Shown: positions 36,290 to 45,296, counted from the first letter of the stretch. The stretch is 51,226 nt of DNA from Pseudomonadota bacterium (GCA_018971625.1 JAGXAJ010000026.1:1-51226), one strand, 5' to 3'. The notes: generated from the sequence alone by a model not told the origin. Program-made: numbers and translations.

Positions 36290-38701
36290 ATGGGCGAGCG
36301 GGACACGAACGGCACGGGCCGCGAGCGCAAGGCGGAACGGCGGAAATCCACGTCGCGGAGCGGATTGTACCGTCCTGCGCGGGTTGCCGCCTGCATAGGC
36401 ATCATTCTGTCGTTAGCTGCCGCTTTTTCCGTCGCCCGCTGGGAGAGCCGCGCTGCGCGCGCCGAATTCGAGGTCACGGCTGAGACACAGGCCATCGTTC
36501 TCCAGAACGGCATCAACGAATATGTCAGCCGGCTATCGACGCTGCGCACACTGTTCGAATCCGCCAACGAGGATATCACGCGCAGCGAGTACGAGACCTT
36601 TAGCTCACGGCTTTTCGAGGGACATTCGGGATACCTCCGCCTCGCCTGGGTGCCAAAAATCAGGCGCAAGGAGCGTGCCGAATACGAGGCAGCGGCCGTT
36701 GCCGACGGCGTTTCGGGTTACCGCATCAAGTCGTTCCCGGATGGCGCTGTGGCGCCTGAGAGCGACGAGTATTATCCCGTCTACTTCTCCACCGAACCAA
36801 AGACCTCCGTGATTTACGGGCTAGACTACCGGACCAATCCGGCGCGCCGTGCCGCGCTCGAACACGCCCGCGACGAGGACCAGATCAAGGCGTTACGCAC
36901 GAAGCTTTTCGAGGGACGGAGCGGCCCCAACGCCGTCGGGATTGCCGTCTTCGTGCCGGTCTATGCCAAGGGCACGTCGCGCACCACGGTTGCGGATCGC
37001 CGGCGCAACCTCGCGGGCTTTGTAGTCGGTGTCTTCGATCTCGCCCAGCTTCTGCAATCGATCCGCAACGCGGACGCAGCAAATCCAGCCGTCAGCATCA
37101 GCGTCTATCCACCGGGTACCGGCCGATTGGCGCAGCGGGATGCCCCTGATTTTTCCTCCGTCCAGCGGACACGAGAGCCGGGCGATTTACAATGGTGGAC
37201 TACGCTTCGCATTGGTGACGCCAACTGGCGTCTGCTTGCCACACCCGCGATCGGCGGCCAACTGATCGCGCAGCACTATCGTGCGCTCGTCCTGCTGGCC
37301 GCGGGACTTATCGTCACGCTGTTTCTCGCGGTGTATCTTGCACTTGCGAGCCGGAATTCACTGCAGCTGTCACTTGCCAACCGGCGCGTGCTCGAACTCG
37401 CCCAGACCGACATCCTGACCGGACTTCCCAACCGGGTCTATCTCCTGGAGCAACTGCACAAGATCCGCGTCTCCCAGCAGGCGCCTTCGACAGGTTTTTC
37501 GATCCTGATGCTCGATCTCGACCGCTTCAAGAATGTCAATGATTCATTGGGTCATGCTGCTGGCGACGCGCTGTTGCGGCAAGTGGCGCGGCGCTTACGC
37601 TCGACGCTGCGCGAATCCGACGTCCTGGCGCGGTTTGGCGGCGACGAGTTCGCCATCGTCCAATCCGAATGCGACAACCAACGCGGGGCATCGATCGATC
37701 TTGCTGCGCGAATTTGCAAGGTAATCGCAGAGCCCTTCCAGTTGCCGGGAAATCGCGTGGAGATAGGCACCAGCGTGGGGATCGCACTGGCGCCGGAACA
37801 TGGCGGCGATCTCGATCAACTCCTGAAAAAAGCTGATCTTGCGCTCTATCGCTCCAAGGCGACGGGCCGCAACAGCTACACCGTCTATGACGATGCGATG
37901 TCAGCCGAGTTGGAGGCCCGCAACACGCTCGAAAGTGACCTGCGTGACGCTATCGCGCGCTGCCAGCTCGAAGTGCACTATCAGCCGTTCTTTGACGTCG
38001 TGAGCGGCGAAAGGCGAGGGCTGGAGGCGCTGGTGCGCTGGCGTCACCCGGTCAAAGGCCTGATCCCGCCGGACCAGTTCATTCCGCTTGCGGAAGAAAC
38101 CGGGCTGATCGTTCCTCTCGGCGAATGGGTGATCCAGCAGGCGTGCGACGATGCGACGTGGCTTCCGCCCGAGCTCAAGGTCGCCGTGAACCTGTCGCCT
38201 GTGCAGTTCAAGCAGGAGGAACTATTCGATATCATCCAGGCGGCGCTGCAAGCTTCGGGCCTCGCGCCCGAGCGGCTCGAACTCGAAATCACCGAATCCG
38301 TGCTGCTGGAACGCGCCGCCGAAAACCATGACTTCGTCGAAAAGCTGAAAAACATCGGCATTTCGCTCGCCCTGGACGACTTCGGCACCGGCTATTCCTC
38401 GCTCAGCTATCTCACGACGTTTCCGTTCGACAAGATCAAGATCGACAAATCTTTCATTCGCGACCTGACCAATCGCCGCAAACTTACCGCGATCATCTCC
38501 TCGGTCGTGACGCTCGCCCGTGGGCTCAACATTCTGGTTACCGCCGAAGGAGTTGAAACGCCTGAGCAGTTCGAACGGCTGAAAGCGCTCGGCGTCGATT
38601 TTGCACAAGGTTATCTCTTGGGGCCGCCGCTTCCGATCGGCGAGCTAGGGGACCAGACGATGACTTATGCCACGCCACCGGTCGACGCCAATGCGGCTTG
38701 A
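36290..38701 (+). CDS. CHASE-GGDEF-EAL c-di-GMP signalling protein
   Basis: 803 residues, inner membrane. A membrane segment (about 31-50), a periplasmic CHASE domain (about 75-325, with LFEGHSGYLRLAWVPKI and PARRAALEHARDED) and a second segment (LLAAGLIVTLFLAVYLALA) precede a GGDEF domain with intact FGGDEFA and an EAL domain with intact EALVRWRHP, VNLSPVQF, LEITESVLL and DDFGTGYSSL. It can in principle both make and break c-di-GMP; the ligand of the CHASE domain is unknown. It is transcribed alone, divergent from the binding-protein gene. Confidence 0.93.
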   Translation: MGERDTNGTGRERKAERRKSTSRSGLYRPARVAACIGIILSLAAAFSVARWESRAARAEFEVTAETQAIVLQNGINEYVSRLSTLRTLFESANEDITRSEYETFSSRLFEGHSGYLRLAWVPKIRRKERAEYEAAAVADGVSGYRIKSFPDGAVAPESDEYYPVYFSTEPKTSVIYGLDYRTNPARRAALEHARDEDQIKALRTKLFEGRSGPNAVGIAVFVPVYAKGTSRTTVADRRRNLAGFVVGVFDLAQLLQSIRNADAANPAVSISVYPPGTGRLAQRDAPDFSSVQRTREPGDLQWWTTLRIGDANWRLLATPAIGGQLIAQHYRALVLLAAGLIVTLFLAVYLALASRNSLQLSLANRRVLELAQTDILTGLPNRVYLLEQLHKIRVSQQAPSTGFSILMLDLDRFKNVNDSLGHAAGDALLRQVARRLRSTLRESDVLARFGGDEFAIVQSECDNQRGASIDLAARICKVIAEPFQLPGNRVEIGTSVGIALAPEHGGDLDQLLKKADLALYRSKATGRNSYTVYDDAMSAELEARNTLESDLRDAIARCQLEVHYQPFFDVVSGERRGLEALVRWRHPVKGLIPPDQFIPLAEETGLIVPLGEWVIQQACDDATWLPPELKVAVNLSPVQFKQEELFDIIQAALQASGLAPERLELEITESVLLERAAENHDFVEKLKNIGISLALDDFGTGYSSLSYLTTFPFDKIKIDKSFIRDLTNRRKLTAIISSVVTLARGLNILVTAEGVETPEQFERLKALGVDFAQGYLLGPPLPIGELGDQTMTYATPPVDANAA

Positions 38702-38921
38702 CCTGACCAAACTTGCTAAGCCTCGCCCATAGCGCGGCGGCAATGGACAAGGTCATCGCGTTCGATCAGAGCACTTCGCCTGGCGATTTATATGGCAGCC
38801 GCGCGAGAACAGCGAAGGAACGTCCAACGCGGGACAAAGTAGCGGCTTTGCATATCGACTTGACGCGGCTGATGTGGCTTGATGCTGCTTAGTCGCGAAA
38901 CGTGTCGGATGGCGGTAAGGC

Positions 38922-40247
38922 ATGAGTAATGTCGTCATGGTCGGGGAAGGCAAGGACTCGGCCTTGGTACCTCATCCTTTGCGGACGACAATACTCAGCG
39001 AGGTGCATGCCCGGCCTTTCAGTGCGGTTCCGGCCTCGGCACGAATCCTGCATTTTGCCTTTGATACCCAGGGAGACCGAGCCGCCGCCGACCGCGAGCA
39101 ACTGATCGCGTTCTGCCGGACGCGAGGATTGGTGCCTCCGTTGCCGCAGGATAAGCATTTCCGCGTGACACTCGGCGGCACTCAACTGCGATGGGAGCAG
39201 CATTCGGAGTTTACCACCTATACTTGGGAGGTGCCGGTCGAGGTTAAAGCAAGCCCGTTCTACCCTTCTGCCTCCTCCCTTGCCATGCCAATGCGCTTGG
39301 TGCAGCAGCCCGGGCCAGTGTTGGTCGCGGTCGATCTCAACGTCGTTCAGCAATCCGAGAACGAAAATGGCTTCGTCAGCCTGTTTGACCAGACCAGTCT
39401 TGCCGTGGCGGAGAGCGGAGATGGGGCAGCGCTCTACGCTACGGACTTCAAAGTTACCCCTGAGGGATTCATCCGAATTCTTCTGATCAATCGTGGCATG
39501 AGTCCAAACCGGACCGGGTCTATGGTCCAGCATCTCCTTGACATCGAAACGTACCGAACGCTGGCCCTTCTCGGGTTGCCTGAGGCGCACCGCTTGGCAC
39601 CGTCGATTGGTATTGCTGAAAAGCGTCTGGGTGAAGTGACCGAGCGAATGCGCCGCGCCAACGATCTCGTTGACAATAATCAGATGCTAAACGAACTGAC
39701 TGCACTGGCTGCAGACGTAGAAGCCGGTGCAGCCGCCAGCTTGTTCAGGTTCGGCGCCAGCAAAGCCTATGAAGAGATCGTGACGCAGCATCTGCAGACA
39801 ATCGGTGAGCGCAAGCTTCCTGGTTTTCCAACCTGGACTTCGTTTCTCGCCCGACGGATGGCGCCGGCGTTGCGCACCTGTGTTTCCACCGAAGCTCGCC
39901 AGGCAAATCTGTCGCTTCGCCTGACCAGAGCGGACAACCTGTTGCGTACGCGCGTCGATGTCGAGCTTGAGAAACAGAATCAGCAACTGCTGAAATCGAT
40001 GAACGAACGGACACGGCTGCAACTGCGTCTGCAGACCACGGTCGAAGGCCTGTCGGTGGCGGCGATTACCTACTACATGACCGGCTTGTTCAGCTACTTG
40101 GCAAAAGCTGCGCATGAAAGCGGAATGCTCAAGTTCGATCCTGGTTACATCACCGCAGCTTTCATCCCATTGGCTGCGCTGGCAATCTGGCTGACCGTAC
40201 GAAGTATCCGCCGCCGGCATATTTTGGAGCGTGCCTCAACAGACTAG
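38922..40247 (+). CDS. DUF3422 family membrane protein
   Basis: 441 residues. The N-terminal part begins with HPLRTTILSEVHARPF and RILHFAFDTQGDRAAADRE and contains HSEFTTYTWEV, the pattern of DUF3422. The C-terminus has two membrane segments (VAAITYYMTGLFSYLAKA and ITAAFIPLAALAIWLTV) after a long helical stretch. The function is unknown; the shape suggests a membrane-anchored coiled protein. The ATG follows GGTAAGG. Confidence 0.86.
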   Translation: MSNVVMVGEGKDSALVPHPLRTTILSEVHARPFSAVPASARILHFAFDTQGDRAAADREQLIAFCRTRGLVPPLPQDKHFRVTLGGTQLRWEQHSEFTTYTWEVPVEVKASPFYPSASSLAMPMRLVQQPGPVLVAVDLNVVQQSENENGFVSLFDQTSLAVAESGDGAALYATDFKVTPEGFIRILLINRGMSPNRTGSMVQHLLDIETYRTLALLGLPEAHRLAPSIGIAEKRLGEVTERMRRANDLVDNNQMLNELTALAADVEAGAAASLFRFGASKAYEEIVTQHLQTIGERKLPGFPTWTSFLARRMAPALRTCVSTEARQANLSLRLTRADNLLRTRVDVELEKQNQQLLKSMNERTRLQLRLQTTVEGLSVAAITYYMTGLFSYLAKAAHESGMLKFDPGYITAAFIPLAALAIWLTVRSIRRRHILERASTD

Positions 40248-40447
40248 CCGGATGTCTGCCAACCGCTTCGACGAGATCACTGCCGGCTTTCGACCGGTCC
40301 TTACGCGCTTCTGTGACCCTCCTGATCGACGCTGAGCATGGCGCTGCGACTGCCGAGCTCCCTAAGCACGCCGTGCTCCGATACCCCGGCTTGACTTCAT
40401 GTCGAGCGGCGGCATGTGCGCCACTGCGCCTGTTGAGAGAAACATCC

Positions 40448-40708
40448 ATGCGCCTCATCATTATTCGATCATTTGCGATCATTCTGTCCGTTGCAACTCT
40501 TGCTATCACGACCGGACCTGCAGCCGCGCAGGACAGATACTGCCTGCAAGGACGAGAATGGGGCTATCCCGGAAATTGCGCCTTCGCGACCTACGGTCAG
40601 TGCATGGCGGCTGCTTCCGGCACCAGCGCCGGATGCGGTATCAACCCCCGCCATGCCTATGCGCGTCAGCGCAGCTGGTATCGCAGACGAGGCTACCACC
40701 GCTACTAG
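40448..40708 (+). CDS. DUF3551 family secreted small protein
   Basis: 86 residues. A signal peptide ([19 protein letters not shown] to AAAQD) precedes a cysteine-bearing mature part: [34 protein letters not shown], then a basic tyrosine-rich tail [14 protein letters not shown]. This is the DUF3551 pattern, present in many copies in Bradyrhizobium genomes; the function is unknown. GAGAGAAAC precedes the ATG. Confidence 0.85.
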   Translation: MRLIIIRSFAIILSVATLAITTGPAAAQDRYCLQGREWGYPGNCAFATYGQCMAAASGTSAGCGINPRHAYARQRSWYRRRGYHRY

Positions 40709-41341
40709 CGTTACGCCGAAGCTTGAGGGTTGGCGCACTCTGTCCTCCCGCACACTGCGCCCGCTACTCTCCGAAAGATCTCGCGCGGCGGCGCAATGGC
40801 TCCGACGAAAAACAGGCGCAGTTGCTTCGCGAGACCAGCGCCGCTGACCTTACAAAGTTCAGGACCACGCTGTCGGTCGACACGGCGTTCGTCGAGGTCA
40901 TGGCAAACGCGCGCCACATCGAGCGCGTGCAGGTCGTCAATGGGCTGGTGCCGGGACGGCTCACCGCCCGCGCTGCGTGGCGATTGGGTGCAATACAACA
41001 GCTCTCCCGTCCATCCGGGCGACTTCAGGTAGGCCCTTTGGCTCCCGGAAAGACGCTCCCTTTCGAGCGGATTGCTAGACCCTGGTAAGGAGAATAGCGA
41101 TAACTCTCGGATCGCATTGAGCTAGCCTGGAGCTTCGCGCCAGATTCGGGAGGTTGAGAAAATAAATGACAGGCGCGTTTGCTAATCAGCAAATTCGCGC
41201 GTAGCGCACTCTTACTGCTGCCAGACGAAACGGCATTGCTATTGATCTTGCCGACAGTGGTTGCGCACGAACAACGTGGGAACGCCGCCCGCGAACGGAG
41301 TGGTAACATTCCCGGGTAACATTCGGAAAAAGGCTTAAGAA
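40709..41341. other. Intergenic region with possible gene remnant
   Basis: No full gene. Between about 40780 and 41085 one plus frame reads [40 protein letters not shown] and [17 protein letters not shown], which has the look of protein but no start and no family that I recognise. A palindromic hairpin follows at 41173-41200. Confidence 0.35.
41173..41200. repeat. Palindromic hairpin
   Basis: GCGCGTTTGCT pairs with AGCAAATTCGCGC around an AATC loop, with two unpaired bases in the right arm. It is not followed by a T-run. It lies 140 bp left of the tRNA-derived repeat and may belong to the decayed element or be an unrelated regulatory palindrome. Confidence 0.5.
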
Positions 41342-41379
41342 TTCAACGCCAAACGTGGATTTATGGTGCGCTCGGAGGG
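41342..41379. repeat. Partial copy of tRNA-Leu 3' end and flank (left attachment-like repeat)
   Basis: TTCAACGCCAAA (41342-41353), GTGG, then TGGTGCGCTCGGAGGG (41364-41379) match the 3' end of tRNA-Leu(GAG) and its downstream flank at 44664-44699, in the same orientation. Twelve and sixteen bases are identical; the bridge differs slightly in length (22 versus 20 from start to start). Two such copies are what site-specific integration at a tRNA 3' end leaves behind. Confidence 0.72.
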
Positions 41380-41737
41380 CGGTCGCGTTCGTTGTGATTT
41401 CAATAGCTTGCGAGGATGGGCAAAGAGTTTAGGTGCATTTCCTCCCTAAAGGTAGCTTTCAGGATTGGCTCAGCCGAGATAGCCGATCCAGGAGGTCATT
41501 CGCAGAGCTCCCTTGAATACGGAGAGTTTGTCAGCCGGATTAGAGGCCCACTGATCGTGATCAATCCAGCCGCCATTCTCCACTCAAGGAGATCGGCCGT
41601 TCTCGGACCTGTTTATGACGATATGCCGCCGGCCTGATATAGGCTCGATGTGCGAGAGCCATATCGCCCGGTGAGCTGCGCAGTATAGTCGTCGCGCCTC
41701 GGCTTCTTTTGCGTCGCGAAAACCAGCCCCCACAATG

Positions 41738-41828
41738 TCCGCGATTTAGCGGAATCCCTGTCTGCGAATTACTGAAATCTCTGTCCGCGAATTAGCGAAA
41801 TCGCTGTCCGAATTTTATCGAAACCCGC
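41738..41828. repeat. Four tandem copies of a 23-bp repeat
   Basis: Copies at 41738-41760, 41761-41783, 41784-41806 and 41807-41828 follow the pattern TCCGCGAATTAGCGAAATCGCTG; the last is partly decayed and 22 nt long. The unit is itself a partial palindrome (TCCGC...GCGGA in the first copy). Multiple short repeats that start TG and sit at an element end are typical transposase-binding sites of IS21-like elements; no transposase gene is left here. The repeat lies just upstream of the sulfhydrylase gene. Confidence 0.7.
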
Positions 41829-41922
41829 AAAATAGCGTACGAAGCGGTATTGGACAGTGACACGAAATCCTCCTGATTACTGGCTAATTGCGCAGAATAC
41901 CCCGCCGAAAGGACGACTTCGC

Positions 41923-43215
41923 ATGGCTGCACCCCGCCCCTACAAAACAAAAATCGGCAACCACGTGCTGCGGCCGGAAACATTGATGCTGGGCTACGGG
42001 TACGATCCAGCGCTTTCCGAAGGCGCGGTGAAGCCTCCTGTATTTCTGACGTCGACGTTCGTGTTCGGCTCGGCCGAAGAGGGACGCGATTTCTTCGATT
42101 ACGTGTCGGGGCGCAAGGTGCCGCCGGCCGGTGCTGGCGCCGGGCTCGTCTATTCGCGGTTCAACCATCCCAATAGCGAAATCGTCGAGGACCGGCTCGC
42201 TGTCTACGAAGGTGCGGAAGCCTGTGTCCTATTCTCCTCGGGCATGTCGGCGATCACCACGGCGTTAATGGCCTACACCCGGCCCGGCGACGTTATCCTG
42301 CATTCGCAGCCGCTATACGGCGGTACGGAGACGCTCCTGACCAGGACCTTCGCCCAGTTCGGGGTCAAGACGGTGCCGTTCGCCGACGGCATCGACGAGG
42401 CGATCGTCCGCGGCGCGTTGGACAAGGCAAGGCCATTAGGCCGCCTCGCTGTGATCCTGATCGAGACGCCATCAAATCCGACCAACACGCTGGTCGACAT
42501 CGCGCTGGTGCGTCGGCTCGCGGACGAGGTGGGCACCGCGCAGGAATATCGGCCGATTGTGGCCTGCGACAACACCCTGCTCGGCCCCATCTTCCAGCAT
42601 CCCATCGAGTTTGGAGCCGACCTCTCACTCTACTCGCTGACCAAGTACGTCGGCGGACATTCTGACCTGATCGCAGGCGCGGCGCTCGGATCGAAGGTAG
42701 CGATCGGTCCGATCAAGATGCTGCGCAGCAGCATCGGCACGCAACTCGACGCTCATTCATGCTGGATGCTGGGGCGATCGCTCGAGACGCTGTCGCTGCG
42801 GATGGAGAAGGCTGACGCGAATGCGAAGGTTGTCGCGGAATTCCTACGTGAGCACCGGCGCGTGGCGAAGGTGCACTATCTGCCCTTTCTCACAGAAGGA
42901 AGGGAACACGATGTCTATCTCCGGCAATGCACCGGCGCGGGTTCGACGTTCTCGTTCGATATCGAAGGCGGTGAGGCCGAGGCGTTCGCCTTCCTGAACA
43001 AGCTTCAGGTCTTTAAGTTGGCAGTGAGCTTAGGTGGCACGGAGTCGCTCGCAAGCCATCCGGCGGCAATGACGCATTCGGGTGTGCCGGCGGACGTAAG
43101 GGCTCGCATCGGCGTGCTCGAGACAACGATCCGGCTCTCCGTCGGGATCGAGCATCCAGACGATCTCGTCGCCGACATTGCTCAGGCGCTTGAGCCTGGA
43201 TCTACACTCAAATAA
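41923..43215 (+). CDS. Cystathionine gamma-synthase / O-acylhomoserine sulfhydrylase family PLP enzyme
   Basis: 430 residues, PLP-dependent trans-sulfuration family. The Schiff-base lysine is K241 in [15 protein letters not shown], and the cofactor-binding blocks [37 protein letters not shown] and ACDNTLLGP are intact; [15 protein letters not shown] is typical of the family. It may make methionine precursors or split sulfur amino acids; the exact reaction is not decided by sequence alone. The ATG at 41923 follows GAAAGGA; an earlier in-frame ATG at 41857 is less likely. I found no SAM-II riboswitch upstream. It is the only intact gene between the two tRNA-derived repeats, so it could be cargo. 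Confidence 0.93.
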   Translation: MAAPRPYKTKIGNHVLRPETLMLGYGYDPALSEGAVKPPVFLTSTFVFGSAEEGRDFFDYVSGRKVPPAGAGAGLVYSRFNHPNSEIVEDRLAVYEGAEACVLFSSGMSAITTALMAYTRPGDVILHSQPLYGGTETLLTRTFAQFGVKTVPFADGIDEAIVRGALDKARPLGRLAVILIETPSNPTNTLVDIALVRRLADEVGTAQEYRPIVACDNTLLGPIFQHPIEFGADLSLYSLTKYVGGHSDLIAGAALGSKVAIGPIKMLRSSIGTQLDAHSCWMLGRSLETLSLRMEKADANAKVVAEFLREHRRVAKVHYLPFLTEGREHDVYLRQCTGAGSTFSFDIEGGEAEAFAFLNKLQVFKLAVSLGGTESLASHPAAMTHSGVPADVRARIGVLETTIRLSVGIEHPDDLVADIAQALEPGSTLK

Positions 43216-43657
43216 TCCCGCGGTCACGACAGACACTTGCCGTCAGCCGCTTCCCCGTCTCGCCTGCGCTGCGTGAGGCCTGGGAATGCGCCCCACGACT
43301 ACCACATTCCCACCGCGCGACGGCATGTTCACTATGCCGAGAAGTCCGAGTTAATCATCAACACCGGATTAATCATCATCGGGATGCTGTCCGCACGAAG
43401 GCACACCCCGAGCCGCGCTCAAGGGCAAAAACAACCAGCGGCCCGAACCGGCGTAAGCGCGGTGAGGCACCTGAGGGTTCAATCTATCGCGTGTGCTTCC
43501 CCCGCGCAGACTGAGGCTTCTTCATGGCGCAAGCATCGGCCGACCACAAGCAGTCGAGAAAACGCGCGGTCGGACCACCGGGATCCTTTGAGCGATCACT
43601 TAGTCTGTTTGCAGCGGGGAAAACGTCCTTGGAGTGTGCTGAAGTGAACAGTTGCTT
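43216..43657. other. Degenerate region inside the tRNA-Leu scar
   Basis: No intact gene. Short open frames exist but none reads as a known protein. A direct repeat TTAATCATCA occurs twice close together near 43352 and 43370. This is probably decayed accessory DNA. Confidence 0.4.
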
Positions 43658-43870
43658 AGTGCCGACGATCCAACGTACGGTGTCGCCGGCGGCTAGCGAC
43701 CTTGAACCGATCAGCTGCTCGCCGGGTTCAAGCTCGATATCTGTAATCTGCCCCGGCGAGGCGTAGATCTGATAGAGCGCACTGGCGCTATATGGAAATA
43801 TCTGAACGGCGTTGAAATACCCTGCGCGTCGGGGCTGGACCCGGGCGACATCATTGGCGATCTCGATTCG
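43658..43870 (-). pseudogene. trbG: TrbG/VirB9 (conjugative transfer) fragment
   Basis: About 71 residues match the middle of TrbG: RIEIANDVARVQPRRAGYFN, AVQIFPYSASALYQIYASPG, QITDIELEPGEQLIG and AAGDTVRWIVG. In intact proteins of about 300 residues this is followed by a conserved beta-rich domain; here the sequence turns into unrelated residues right after WIVG. The open frame extends on both sides but those parts are not TrbG. It is a broken piece of a type IV secretion gene, so a conjugative element was once here. Confidence 0.68.
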
Positions 43871-44101
43871 ATCGGTCGGTTCCTTCCTCTGCTTCGCTCC
43901 TCTTGCCGCCACGAGCCGGACTCCAAGATGGAGAGACGTGCAATGGCTGCGCACGATCGTCCGCGAGCATCGGCAGGTCGGGAGATGGCGGTACGTCGTC
44001 ATCATAACTGATCGATCCGCGAATTATCTCACGTCACACAAGACGGTGCACGTCGGATGCGTACAGAGCAACGAAGCTGCCGCCGTTCAGGTTTCTGAAG
44101 C

Positions 44102-44641
44102 ATGGCCGCTCAGGGCAAGGCTATGGAAGAGGATCTTGCCGGCTTTCTGGCCCAAGCCGAGGAAGATACAACCGCAGCCGCTGATGAAATGACCGTGAAA
44201 GTTGGCTCAGCCGCGAACTCGATGCACGGCTACTTCAAAGGCCTCTTGGTGGGCTATGCGCTGAACCGGGTCGGCGGCGCTTTTCTCGGTGGCGTCGAAT
44301 CGGCCGTAAGCGATGCGGCCGTCAATCCAGAGAGGATCGCGCAGCTTACGGACCAGATAAATCAGCAAAAAGCAGCAATCGCCCAACACCAGGCTGAACT
44401 CAACAAATGGGTGGGCACAACTGCACAAGTAGAAGTCTCTCACTATGCCGCCGCTACGGCGATAGCCTCCGAAAAGGACAAGACTATCGAGCTGGAGCAA
44501 CAGGTGCAACCTTTAGCTCGGCGCAAAATGGGCTGGCGCCTCAGAGGACATACCGCCAACCGAACTCGACGCGGCCATCATCTATGCGCCGGTCGGCGCT
44601 TTAGTCCCGCTTGCCCTGGCGCCGTGCGCAAGGGTGGATAA
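44102..44641 (+). CDS. Hypothetical ORF, helical N-part fused by chance to a gene fragment
   Basis: The first about 136 residues are helical and possibly phage- or element-like: [20 protein letters not shown], then [18 protein letters not shown] (a hydrophobic segment) and a coiled stretch [21 protein letters not shown] do not recognise the family; tape-measure or membrane-tether proteins look similar. From about residue 137 the same frame runs through an alcohol-dehydrogenase remnant out of frame and ends GAVRKGG, so the 3' part is not its natural end. Probably not a working gene. Confidence 0.35.
   Translation: MAAQGKAMEEDLAGFLAQAEEDTTAAADEMTVKVGSAANSMHGYFKGLLVGYALNRVGGAFLGGVESAVSDAAVNPERIAQLTDQINQQKAAIAQHQAELNKWVGTTAQVEVSHYAAATAIASEKDKTIELEQQVQPLARRKMGWRLRGHTANRTRRGHHLCAGRRFSPACPGAVRKGG
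44505..44640 (+). pseudogene. Zinc-type alcohol dehydrogenase fragment
   Basis: In the frame starting at 44517 (just after a TAG) the sequence reads [20 protein letters not shown] and [10 protein letters not shown], which matches the nucleotide-binding part of medium-chain zinc alcohol dehydrogenases of the AdhP kind ([25 protein letters not shown]). It then shifts frame once more to finish GAVRKGG, the next conserved block. Both flanks are missing, so only about 40 residues remain. Two frame changes show that it is dead. Confidence 0.6.
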
Positions 44642-44663
44642 TCGGCGGAAAAAACTGTGAAAT

Positions 44664-44699
44664 TTCAACGCCAAATGTGGGGGTGGTGCGCTCGGAGGG
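44664..44699. repeat. tRNA-Leu 3' end and flank (right attachment-like repeat)
   Basis: The right-hand copy of the repeat at 41342-41379: TTCAACGCCAAA (44664-44675) and TGGTGCGCTCGGAGGG (44684-44699). The second block is the 3' end of the tRNA gene, including encoded CCA (read TGG on the plus strand). Confidence 0.75.
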
Positions 44700-44768
44700 A
44701 CTCGAACCCCCACGATGTTACTCACTGCCACCTCAAGGCAGCGCGTCTACCAATTCCGCCACGAGCGC
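44684..44768 (-). tRNA. tRNA-Leu (anticodon GAG)
   Basis: On the minus strand: acceptor 5' GCGCTCG pairs with CGAGCGC before A and CCA; D-loop GGAATTGGTAGACGC; anticodon stem CTGCC/GGCAG with loop TTGAGGT, giving anticodon GAG; a long variable arm (TGAGTAACATCG), as expected for leucine; T-arm GGGGGTTCGAGTCCCTC. 85 nt including an encoded CCA. The tRNA looks intact although its 3' end is duplicated 3.3 kb away. Confidence 0.96.
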
Positions 44769-44991
44769 TCTTCTAAAATCGGTGCGGTAACGACGCCGAA
44801 CCGGACAACGGCGCGGGATGTAACAAATCGGCGATAGAGGGACAAGGCCTGCGGGAGCCGCTGAAACGGAGCTTCCGGCGGTATTGCAACCGTCAGGACT
44901 TTTCAGCGGAAGACAGGCAGTTCGCTTTCTGCCTGCCCTCAACTACCCGAAAATGTGTTTCTGGCTTCAACGAACCTGGCGCCGAACCCAA

Positions 44992-45234
44992 CTACCGGAC
45001 ACCCGGCAGCCGCGGCAGCATCTGCTTGACTTCAACCGCGATCCGGTTGCGATCGACCAGCACCACGCCGCTGGCGATCGGCAGGTTGTTGGCGAGGATC
45101 TTGACCTCATCCGCCTCGGTCGCGTCCAGTTCGATGATGGCGCCGCGGCTCAAGCGCATTACCTGATGGATGGGCATCGACGTGGTCCCGAGGACCACCA
45201 TGAGATCGACGGTGACTTTGTCAAGCGTTGGCAC
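44992..45234 (-). CDS. FliN-like flagellar motor switch protein (SpoA domain)
   Basis: 80 residues from a GTG start, essentially one SpoA domain: VTVDLMVVLGTTSMPIHQVM, LSRGAIIELDATEADEV and VLVDRNRIAVEVKQML. FliN forms the base of the flagellar C-ring and contacts FliH. It is shorter than many FliN proteins and lacks an N-terminal extension. No other flagellar gene is in the window, so it is an orphan locus; it is divergent from lipB with 62 bp between. A type III secretion homologue is a less likely alternative. Confidence 0.82.
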   Translation of the reverse strand: MPTLDKVTVDLMVVLGTTSMPIHQVMRLSRGAIIELDATEADEVKILANNLPIASGVVLVDRNRIAVEVKQMLPRLPGVR

Positions 45235-45296
45235 TGGGACCCGGACTGACTATGGCGAAATTGCGTAGTTTCAGATCACCACGTTATAGTTAGCCA

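Noticed and set aside
41738..41828. Tandem repeats considered as a CRISPR array
   Set aside because: Units are directly abutting without spacers and there are no cas genes.
41640..41922. Search for a SAM-II or other methionine riboswitch before the sulfhydrylase gene
   Set aside because: No sequence resembling the conserved SAM-II core was found; the region is mainly the tandem repeat.
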